Source: Leuctra nigra
Taxonomy: Eukaryota > Arthropoda > Insecta > Plecoptera > Leuctridae
Assembly: GCA_934045905.1 (NCBI GenBank)
Contig: OW203768.1
Location: 13,606,316 to 13,670,315 of the forward strand
DNA length: 64,000 nucleotides
Reading direction: 5' to 3'
Part shown: in pieces, positions 25,004-37,000 of the stretch
Layout: each line of letters begins with the position of its first letter
Numbering within the stretch: the first letter of the stretch is position 1
Notes under the pieces: model-generated
What the model saw: only the letters and a program-made list of their open reading frames with translations
What the model was told of the DNA's origin: nothing
Database searches by the model: none
Program-made: the position numbers and the translations under genes

Positions 25004-28000
25004 GTCAGTAGAGTTGTTCTATATTTGACAACATTGCACTCTGGTGGCTACTGTGGTACTTGCCTATATCAATATCGGACTGTTAGGGCGCAGGTTTAAA
25101 TTCGAAAAATAAATAAGATTAAACAATTCATAGGTACCCACCTAAGGTTTTATAATGTACGAAAATATCTTAAATTTGTATTCATATTCAAATGTTTTAT
25201 TCGATAAAAAATAATATTTTATTTTAAATCTAATCCCTAACCAACCACCATCTTGCCAGATAGTTGGCTCTATCTTTTATCGCTTACGTGTGCGAATAAC
25301 AAAAGTTATTTCAAAGTTCAAACGTACAAAGTTATATAGTTTATTTCGTTTATTTAGTTATTTCAAACTTACAAAGTTTGTAAAAAAAAACAATAAATCG
25401 TTCTCGTGCTCTATGCAATATAATTACCTTTATAAAATATTCAAGATACAACTGGGAGTTGTACCACGTCCCAGACACTTATGAATGAAAACATGGTCTT
25501 GCGTTATTCTTGGCCGGTGTTTGGCTGAATCACTCCGTTTTAACAGCCACATTGACGAGGACTCCGTTCTTGTAGGTCGACACGGTCGTGATATTCTTAT
25601 CCCATATGATGATATCGTTGATTCTCCACTTGTCCTGTTCGTACTTGGTGATCACCTTGGTCGTCACATTTCCGTCGAAACTTGAATTCTTCGTGGAATA
25701 CGACTGATTCGACGAGCAGCTGTGCCAGCCGTAAAAAGGAATTGACAGTAGAATTAAAATGAATGCGATGAGTTTGTGAATAAGCTGACCGAACCACGAC
25801 ATCTCGAAGCTGAACGGGTCCACGGGTACTTTCTACTTGAACTTCAAACTAGTTGAATGGGTTATCTCCGTAGAAGTTCGAGCCTAGTTTGGTGGTGAAG
25901 GACCGATATTTCAAATGTTGTCAGAACAAAATGCGACAACAAGCACATGAGACATGAACCAGATAAGGGTGCAGAAGGCGACTTCCAAGAGGCAGTGACT
26001 ATGTATTTCTTACTATCTTTCTTTTGCATTTACTTTTTACTTTTTTAAGGTGGATTCACACGGCCGTTCCAAACTTCCCAAGTTTGCCAAAGTTCCGAAT
26101 CGCCGTTCCAAAAACTCCTGTGTCTTAAATTCAAATGTCTTAAATTTGTATCCATATTCAAATGTTTAATTCGATAAAAAAATTATACTTTATTTTAAAT
26201 CTAATCCCTAACCAACCACCATCTTGCCAGAAAGGTGGCTTTATATTGTATCGCTTACAATATGTGCGAATAACGAAAGTTATTTCAAAGTTCAAACTTA
26301 CAAAGTTATTTAGTTTATTTACCTACTTATTTAAAACTTACAAAGTTTGATCAAGAAACAATAAATCGTTCTCGTGCTCTATGCAATATAATATTACATT
26401 TATAATTTATTCAAGAAACAACTGGGAGTTGCATAACGTCCCAGACACTGAACATTTTAAACATGGTCTTGCGTTATTCTTCACCGGACTATGTTGGCTG
26501 ACGGACGCCGTTAACAGTCACATTGACGAGTACTCCGTTCGTGTAGGTCTGCACCGTAGTGATGTCACTTGCCCAAATCGAAATATCGTAGAGAAAGTCC
26601 TGTTCATGCGCGGCGATGATTAAGATGATCACAAATCACAATCACATTTCCGTCGACACTGGATGCAGAGCGAATAGAAATCACAGCCTTGTATACCTAA
26701 GATGAATAGTGTATCCACTGAACGTATTTAACATTGGGCCGAATGTAGATGATTTTGGGCGGCGAGTTTGATTGTCTTTCGTTCGCAGCGCTAGTCTGCG
26801 CTGCGGTCAAAGTTTCAACTACTTTACACCGTAATGGCGTCAGATGGAACGACCTTATTTGGCGGTTCGCCTGTTCTCCGCTAGGAGAAGATTTAGTGGA
26901 CCTTGGAACCAGGTATGGTGAAGAAGGCGACTTCCAAGAGGCCATTGAACCATGGGCAGTGACTATGTTTTTATTTATTTACTTATTTTGCAATTTTTTT
27001 TTAAAATTTGTTTACTTTGACTGAAGATGAAACTAAAGGTATGTTCGCTTACCCTGCCAAATCTGCCAAAACTGCCAAACCGTGTTCGTTTTGGAAATTT
27101 GGTAACTTGTGGCAGCTCACAGCCTGTTAAATTTGACGTTTGTTGCAGGTTTTTGTAGCCAAAACCTGCCACTTTCTACACATGGTTCTGATGGATGTGT
27201 AGGTTGTGGCAAGTTGTGGTAAATTTAAAATCAGATATTTTTGAATTTTGTTTATATGAAAAAATATTTATTTACTGTAATATTGCTTCCTATTTTATTA
27301 ACCTTACACTTCAACCACAAATGCGTTCGTTTTGTGTGACTATTTTTGACTGTTTCTGGTAACTCCGCCCACTTTTGGCTCTACAACTAACAACATACTA
27401 CAAACAGTTTCCATTTGGCAGGTTTTGGCAGGGTAAACGATTAACGAACATACCTTAACATGATTAAGATGTAGCACCAAGTCATTTGGGTAATAAAGAG
27501 GTGTCAGATTAACAGTAGGCAATGAGGGACGTACAGGCATGAAACAGTAAGAAAAGGGTCAGTCAGTAGGCTATAGGGGAATATGCAGTTTGGGACTCAA
27601 CCCTTGTATCACTCACTTGCGTGAATAACGAATAATTTGAACGACTCTACGATGCAAAGTTTGAGAAAAACTCATGAAAATCGTTCTCCAGCTTTATTTC
27701 GTACATATTTTGTATAATATTCAAGAAACAACTGTGTACATATGAATTTTAACATGGTCTTGCGTTAAAGACTTTGTTGGCCAAGGGACGCCGTTAACAT
27801 TTCCGTTTCGTTCTCGTGCGTCGACTCAGTTCTGTTTTCCGTCACCTCCACGGTGGTTTGGTCACGCAGACTGCCGTCTTGTCCTCGACCACATCGGTCC
27901 TCACCCTGTGCTTGTCAACCCCGTCGTCATTCGTCGTGTCCTTTACATGCTTGATCGTCACCGTCTTCGTGGTGCTCACCGTTCCGTCACCTCCACCGTG

Positions 28001-31000
28001 GTTTGGTCACGCAGACTGCCGTCTTGTCCTCGACCACATCGGTCCTCACCCAGTGCTTGTCAACCCCGTCGTCATTCGTCGTGTCCTTTACATGCTTGAT
28101 CGTCACCGTCTTCGTGGTGCTCACCGTTCCGTCACCTCCACGGTGGTTTGGTCACGCAGACTGCCGTCTTGTCCTCGACCACATCGGTCCTCACCCAGTG
28201 CTTGTCAACCCCGTCGTCATTCGTCGTGTCCTTTACATGCTTGATCGTCACCGTCTTCGTGGTGCTCACCGTTCCGTCACCTCCACGGTGGTTTGGTCAC
28301 GCAGACTGCCGTCTTGTCCTCGACTACATCGGTCCTCACCCAGTGCTTGTCAACCCCGTCGTCATTCGTCGTGTCCTTTACATGCTTGATCGTCACCGTC
28401 TTCGTAGTGCTCACCGTTCCGTCACCTCCACGGTGGTTTGGTCACGCAGACTGCCGTCTTGTCCTCGACCACATCGGTCCTCACCCAGTGCTTGTCAACC
28501 CCGTCGTCATTCGTCGTGTCCTTTACATGCTTGATCGTCACCGTCTTCGTGGTGCTCACCGTTCCGTCGTCGACTGTTACATTCCTGGATCGTTTGAACC
28601 CGCTCCACCTCCAGTCGTCGCTGCTCCAGAGGGCTGTCGTGATGGACATCAGCATTAGACTGTAGGCGGTGAGTTTGTTGTTCAGCTCGAACCACGGCAT
28701 CTCGTAGCTGGAACTCTGAACGTGATCCTCGAACTAGAGTGGAATGAGTTCGAACCTTTCTCTTCCTCTCGGCTGTCGCTGCTCCAGAGGGCTGTCGTGA
28801 TGGACATCAGCATTAGACTGTAGGCGGTGAGTTTGTTGTTCAGCTTGAACCACGGCATCTCGTAGCTGGAACTCTGAACGTGATCCTCGAACTAGAGTGG
28901 AATGAGTTCGAACCTTTCTCTTCCTCTCGGCTGTCGCTGCTCCAGAGGGCTGTCGTGATGGACATCAGCATTAGACTGTAGGCGGTGAGTTTGTTGTTCA
29001 GCTCGAACCACGGCATCTCGTAGCTGGAACTCTGAATGTGATCCTCGAACTAGAGTGGAATGAGTTCGAACCTTTCTCTTCCTCTCGGCTGTCGCTGCTC
29101 CAGAGGGCTGTCGTGATGGACATCAGCATTAGACTGTAGGCGGTGAGTTTGTTGTTCCGCTTGAACCACGGCATCTCGTAGCTGGAACTCTGAACGTGAT
29201 CCTCGAACTAGAGTGGAATGAGTTCGAACCTTTCTCTTCCTCTCGGCTGTCGCTGCTCCAGAGGGCTGTCGTGATGGACATCAGCATTAGACTGTAGGCG
29301 GTGAGTTTGTTGTTCAGCTCGAACCACGGCATCTCGTAGCTGGAACTCTGAATGTGATCCTCGAACTAGAGTGGAATGAGTTCGAACCTTTCTCTTCCTC
29401 TCGGCTGTCGCTGCTCCAGAGGGCTGTCGTGATGGACATCAGCATTAGACTGTAGGCGGTGAGTTTGTTGTTCCGCTTGAACCACGGCATCTCGTAGCTG
29501 GAACTCTGAACGTGATCCTCGAACTAGAGTGGAATGAGTTCGAACCTTTCTCTTCCTCTCGGCTGTCGCTGCTCCAGAGGGCTGTCGTGATGGACATCAG
29601 CATTAGACTGTAGGCGGTGAGTTTGTTGTTCAGCTCGAACCACGGCATCTCGTAGCTGGAACTCTGAACGTGATCCTCGAACTAGAGTGGAATGAGTTCG
29701 AACCTTTCTCTTCCTCTCGGCTCAAATCACCGCGTATGTCTTCGAGATTTGGAAGTTGTTGGATTTTTGTCAGGGTGTCAGCTCCAACGTCTTCTAGATC
29801 TCGGATTGTGTTCAGCTCTTCCGATACCCGTGCATTCGAAAGTAGTTCAAGACTTGACAGATTTAGAAGGCGAGTTCCTTTATCCCATTGATACTAGTTT
29901 GGTGGGGATGGACCGATTCAAATGTTGTCACAGCAACACCAACAATGTGACAACACCAATAAGATAATTGCGACAACAATCACATGAGACAGGAAAAAGA
30001 CAAGGTGCAGAAGGCAGGGTTAATATTTATTTCAGAATATCTGGGAGTTTTGACTTTTAGAATTGTGCTTTTCATCAGATTGAATCTAAATGAATACGCT
30101 AGAGATATAAAGAAATAGCTGCAGTAGAAGCATAAGACTTTCACAGTTGTCGAAACTTCTGGTCTAGGTCTGATTGTTGAGCTGTGCCTGAACTTTGAGA
30201 TGCTGTTATCTTGGTTGTGGGATGAATAGTTGTTTCAGGAATTTATTTGTAATTATTGAATTATTTGTGATTATAACACAGTAAAATCTACATTGCCGTC
30301 ACAATTTGCTGTATTATATTGACTTGGTAACACGTTGACGGGTACTAAGAAACGATGACAATACCGAAATACGTCACACACCATTGTTACGCCATATGTC
30401 CAACGACATTTTGTATTTGATTATTATAAAACAAAATTTATTAAATTGATTTGGCTAGAATAAATACAAATTTACCAATTTTTGGTTCATGATATTTACA
30501 AATTGATAACAAAAGTGATGAACATCGATATATACATATTCTAGTATCAAAAGTTTAGTAGATAATTATCTTTTAGTTTCTCTCTCACTCAAGTTGTGAA
30601 CATGTCGTAGACTTGGAGGAGAAACTGTCGAAGTTCACTTATTTAAAAAACGTGTTTTTATATAAAAAATTAAAGAAAAAATCGCTTTACTAGAGATACA
30701 TTTTTCAAGTCCCTCAGAAATACCAGTTAATTTAGTCTATAATAACAAAATTATGCTCAATCTTTATTCAAAACGTACTAGATAATGTTATAAGTAACAA
30801 ACGAGTAATTTATCCTTCTCTCATTTGTGTGCCCAATATTTTTCTATTTGTTATGGTACTTCTCCTTGGGTACTTCCAATAACATCGCCATTATCTCAGT
30901 TCAACATTTACACAGACAGTCAGTTCCTCCTCCAAACCCACGATGTATCGTCTCGCTTCACTTGTGTCTTCAATGACGGAAGTCTGCGAGCATCTGTTAT

Positions 31001-34000
31001 CTCGTGTAAAATGCAGCATCTCCAGGCTGATTGTACGTGTTTATTGCGTGGTGATTGAGAATCAATCTCGACCCAGAGCTGGAGGCTGGTTTCAGAGACT
31101 CAGCGACAATCTCACAGATTCAATCCTCTTGATCAGTAGAAATGCAGTCGAAGATCGGGGAAATAGATAAAGAAGAGAGTTTAGTTTCTTTATTCAAGTT
31201 TCACAAGCCAAACGAAGTAATGGGTCAGGGTTTCCGCAAAAGGCCCATTACTATCCAGAAGGTTTATTCTAGAACGTTTTCCCAATTCCATTCTGATGGA
31301 ATCCGGTCACGGCCATAAGAATTAATATTGCATGGAATCGAATTCCATTATAGAATTGGGAATTCAAAGGTTTTATGATAGGTCTCTTCTTCATATTAAT
31401 TTGAAACATAATGGTGTCTTGGTTTCACCGGAAAATTCTCCGGAAAAGTCTTCGAAATCCGATCTCAGTTTTTCCTTCAGATTTTCCATCAGTAAAGCGG
31501 ACTATTCTAAGTGGGGAATCTGTCGTATTTGTAGACATGAACAATTTTTACCTAGTTTTTGTGTAGGTATTCTTAGTTAATAAAGTGCTAATTCATTTCA
31601 CCAAAAGCCTAAATCTTGCTTATCCAAACACTTAGTGATTGATTAGTGTCTCCACTTAGACTCCACTTAGACTCATTAGTCTCCACAGTCTAAGTGGAGA
31701 CACTACTCGCTTAACAACGCGTTTACTCCGAGTATTACTAGTGGCATATGTCGTATAGTTTAGATTCAGACTTAGAACTATTTAGAGACGTTCGATATTA
31801 AGTAGAATGTGGGTATCATGGCGCAAAGTAGTCACTTCACATCCTTGACTCGATGTTGCCTCGAAGATATTCTAGTTATAGGGTAAAATCGAGTTTAACT
31901 TTTGGGGAAAAACTTAGTTTAAAACTTAGTTTTGGGTTAACACTGACTTGAACGGACGCGTGAAAAATATATTTTGAATATCTTTGCCTAGAGCTTTCAC
32001 AGCTTCCCCTAAAGCTTACAATTTGGTATATGTTACATACATTTCAATAATGCTTTGTGCTTATAAATAAATATCTGTTCAGCTCACTCAATAAGGATTG
32101 TAGAGACATTCGATACATATTTTGTAAGCGGTGTTTTTGCGTCATCATATAATATGATGGTCGGACTCGCAGCGAATCAGTTTTTAATGAGTTGCATGTA
32201 AAAATATTTTCTTTTTTCTTTTGCATTGATGTGTATAAATTTACCTAGCAATATATCAATGATTTTGCAATTCATAATTTGATTCTCTTTTTCCTTTTCT
32301 GGACATTTTAGTCCTTTTTTGTTTACATTTGTAAGCTTTCATATTCCTTGATTGACTAGCGTTACTTTCAGATCTCCTGGAATTCAAAGTAGAACAACAA
32401 AACACAAAGGCCATACAAGAAATGAACAAATGTATGTAGATTCAATTCTTCCTTTTGATCCCTCGCAATGAAACCGGATGCTTTCCTCCAACACAATCTC
32501 TCTAGGAGACTTGTGTTGTTGACCGATTCAGCTGTGATGGCCGTCGGGATTTCATCATCTGCTGAATCGTTGTTCGTCCCGCATGCAATGATGACGTCAC
32601 TCGGACCCACATATGACGTCATTACAGGGAGAATGTTACGACAACTCTGGACACAATGTCGGTTTACTACTTTGTTTGTCCCTAGGTGTGTCACGATTGA
32701 CAATTACACACCAGGAATACGATTGACCGATGTTTACAAGGGTCTGGGTTATTTCATTTGAAGGGAATTGATTTTGGGAACTTCATTCGAACTATGTGTC
32801 ACTCTTATGCTCGCTTTTTCTATCTTCACAATAAAGATAGAAAATTTAATTAACATTCAAACTTTTTACTGTGATTTTAAGAAATCAGATATAGATCAGA
32901 TTATTTTTAATAAATCCCTTAAAATATATAATATTTTATGAAACAATACAAATTCATTATAATTCTCTTTTTTTATGGATTTTTTATGTTATTTATGGAA
33001 AAAGCATGTTAATTTGATTGACCTATTGAAAATATTTACATTTGGTGGCGGGTGTGGGATAAAAAAATAAAAAAATATAGTCGCTAAGATATGCGATAAA
33101 TTGTTATTTTTATAAAACTTATTGAATTGTTGTATTCTTGTTTAGCATTCTGTTATTAATGATGTTGAATACGTCTAATGAATAATGGAAGTTAATGACA
33201 TTATTAAATAATATAACGGTTGCAGTAGAATATTATTATGTAATCTTGTAACAACAGCCTCATTTGATCCTAGAGCTTACGGGGGAATCACGGTAAACCA
33301 TGATCAAGATCGCCGGCTAGTGGATACGAACTCGACACGTTTGAATGACAGTCATGTGGGTAAACCACTCACATAACTGTTGCAGTTCACTTGTAAGCAA
33401 ACTTCGGTTTCCATCTGACTCTGACATACTGACTCAATAATCCAGTTGCACGTGAAACATTTTACTAAACTTTGTACCTTAGTTTTAAAAAATATCGCAA
33501 TTACACTAAAATATTTACATATTAATATTTACATTATTAATGTGTATAATTGAATTATTAATAATATTAGTATTCACAGACTAAAACAATAAACAAATAT
33601 TAACAAAATAAGAGCATCTAATGTCCAACTCTGAAAACGCTTTGTAACGTGTAAATCAATAAATAATCAATAAAGCACGTATAAGTAACATGCTGTGAAA
33701 AGTTGATGATCTCTTGAGTGAAAAGAAACTACAGTGATTTGCAATCGATCAAGGTGCGGTTTTAAGACACTTGGAGAAAGTGCAGAAAATGTATCACACT
33801 ATGAGGTAGGATTGATTGGTTGCTGGGTTCTGCACATGCGCCTCAAGTAATCCAAAAAGCCAAGGCCAAATTTAGAAAAGTTGCTATGTTTCTAAAGGCT
33901 TTTCAAAAACACATATTTGTTCATAGGTCAGCATATGCTGCAAAAATTCCAATTTTAGAGATTCATTCATTCATTCAGCTAAATAAAAATCATTATTAAG

Positions 34001-37000
34001 AAAAGACTCTGTGATTTATTCATAAGAAGAGATATTTTGTAAAAGTAAATGAGAATGTAAAACGTGAATTTCTCACAATTTTAAAACCGACACGATATTA
34101 TTTCTTTTGAAGTACAATTAAGAATGAATAATCATCTCATTGATAATTTAAAGCCGTCCCTTCTCATTCATGAATATTATGATGTCTGAAGTAAATTGGA
34201 ATCTACATAAAAGTAATCAACGTGTTTATGGAGGTCATTGAAGATGGTTGGGAAGAGGCAGACATCGTTTTTAATTCCAATCCAGCAACTTCGTTCACAA
34301 GCATACTGCAACAACCCTATACTCTCTGTTAATACTTTAAAATTGTGATTAAAATGGCTAAATCTATTAGTGCTCATTTTTCCAAGGGATACGTAAAAGA
34401 GTAACAAATTCAAATAATCCTACATCTGCCACCATTTGTATAACAACGTTATTTCACATGTAACATATTTCGAAACAGTGTTGAAATAAGTATAGGTAAT
34501 ACAAATAGTTTTAGTTACTAAAATGGTAAGATTTTTTTTAATCCGATACGTCATTATGTAAAATTAAAAAAATTGCGAACATTTTCGATAGCTATGCTTA
34601 ATAGTAATAATACAAAATACTTAAGGCCTCCATTTAATTATGGGATGAGAGAAATGTTAAGAACGAGATCATTTTTGTATACACCCACATCTGCCACCAT
34701 TTGTAAAATTCTACATATTTTCCACCGAGCAACAACCTTCTCCAAACTCAATAGCTATTACGATCGAGTACTTGATGTATAATTCATGTCCCAATAACTC
34801 ATTACAATCACGATGTTGTAAATATGTACCTTCAAACATCAGTCTGCTTGTTTTCGATCGGAATTGTAAATTTTTCATCATACATAACGAATTGTACGCG
34901 GAATTATTTTTCACGCAATATGCTTAAAGCTGACCTGCTTGGAGGAAACTACAGTTAACAATGTATTTTAACGTGTATTGTTTTGGATAGTTGAAAAAAC
35001 TAATTAAAATATTGAATACTTCAATATCCACGATTGACGAGAGATAATGTGCTGGTTTCATCCATTATACGAGTATGTCAGTCTCTTCTCTCGTAGTACT
35101 GTTAGTGTATTGAAAACGCTCGGTGCCACGCGTTGATGAGCGAGCACCGATACGCCCAACTACTCCCACCAAACACGATACACGATGTGACACAATACAA
35201 TTTTCTTTGCAACTTTCCAGTTCCTGGAAAGTAACTGTTCTGGATACTGTTCTGTTCTGTCCTGGGGTTCTGGAAGAACTGAATAACAGATCCAGGTTTC
35301 GAGTCTTACGTTCTTTTTTTTCCAAAAATCTCTTTTGACAGCCCTTTCTAAACTTTTAAAATTGCAACATGTCTATAAATACTTAACCGATTGGGTTGAA
35401 AATTTGTAAAATATGAGATAATATTGGTCTCGATCACCATGCCAAATTTAAACTTAATTGGAGCATTTTGATTTTCGACCAATCGGAAGATTTTTAAAAA
35501 AATAACCAAGATTTTGTAAAAACTTTGTAAGATTTGAGACATTGTTGGTTGCAATGATTGTCAAAATTTCAAATTGATCGGACCTACCAATCGGAAGATA
35601 ATTTTGTAACATTTGAACCAATGAACGGATTTCAAATATATTAGGGTCTGCGAACTCCAGAAATCCGTACATGTGTGCAAAATTTCAGATCGGTCAAATA
35701 AAAAATGTGACCTGTATACCGAGTAACAAAAAAACAGAGTTCCTTGCCAAAAGAACCAAAAGGAGTCGCTCGCTCAATTAAAACATAAACCCCGTACATC
35801 TCTTACAACGCAACGAGTCACCTTTATCATGTAGTCCGAATGAATGACAACACCACGTCAAGACACACGATCCTCGTCTCTATTTCTGGCGCCCAACCTC
35901 ACACGACGCTCGACAAGGATACTCAGTTACTCATTATAACTTGTTACTCGCGACAAAGAGAAGCGAAGAACTCGGAATGTCACGTTTACTCGCGAAGAGA
36001 AACCAGAAACTAGCGCCTCCATTGACACGCGCATTATGAGATCAATTACAACCAGATCGCTTGGCTTTTAAGAAGGACCAAGAATAGAGGATGAAGAGAA
36101 AGTTGCCAGTAAATCAAACTATGACGAAACATATAAGGCCATATTACCTTTAATCTTCAGTTAAGTTAAGATCCATTTCGAGAAATGTGGTGTATTACCA
36201 TGGTGTTTAATTAACTGTAGTTAATATAGCCTGAGGTTTATGTGAACTGAGGAATTAAACTCCGGAAATAAATTGCAGTATATACACCGAGTTTTCTAAA
36301 GTGGAGTTTAAACTAACTGTAGCTTAAACTAAAGGTAATACCGGCCCTAAGACCGTATAGTAATTCAAATGGCTAAAGCTACTCAATTCTGTACGCGAGA
36401 GCATGAAAGTGTAGAAAAATATGTTTTTAATCCTACACCTGCCACCATTTGTAAAATTAAAAATATTTTACAAACAAAATGTTTCGTTACTTTAACATTA
36501 AAATTAATTAAGAATTAAGTCACCCATTTATTTAAGTGATGCGTGGAAGGGTACGATCAAAATTTATTTTAAACTCCCACATCTGCCACCATTTGTAAAA
36601 TAACATATATTTTCCATCAACTTTAATCATACCCTATATCTGTTAATCATAAAATGATAACATTTTTCCATTTTTAAATATCTTTCGCGAACAATCAATG
36701 ACCCCAAAACTGCTTGAAAACTACATCATATCGTTTTTTATGAGTTTGTTCCAGACGCTGCTTTCAATAAATAAATGTTTGATTCATGACAATTGACGAA
36801 CACATAAATGCGTGACCTTCTGCATGTTGAGGTGTTGAGTTATTTAAAACGTTTAGTTTGGACTTGACGCCTCAGCCAATGAGAGAAAAGCATCGTCAGG
36901 TCGGAAATCAATCTCGAAGCAATCAATACTGTATATGTTTATTTCAGTCGTTTACATTTCAATACTGTCTGTAACACGAGAGCACAAATATTTCTCACGA

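Larger units (their letters stand above)
25171..26000. repeat. Duplicated block around secreted gene copy 1
   Basis: The left part (25171-25480) matches 26129-26440 closely, including CTAACCAACCACCATCTTGC and TGCTCTATGCAATATAAT. The right part (25936-26000) matches 26920-26970 (GAAGGCGACTTCCAAGAGG) and 29965-30020 (CACATGAGACA, GGTGCAGAAGGC). The three blocks are in direct orientation and mark tandem duplication of a gene unit. Confidence 0.8.

Noticed and set aside
27816..28665. Chain of + strand frames of 63-142 codons over the 145-bp array
   Set aside because: They are shadows of a GC-rich tandem repeat. The frame rotates with each unit, and the minus strand carries the homology to the intact copy 1.
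32368..32761. Minus frame with PSDVIIACGTNND resembling an SGNH-type GTN block
   Set aside because: Only one motif is present, a second GTN string makes chance likely, and no catalytic GDS or splice sites are seen.
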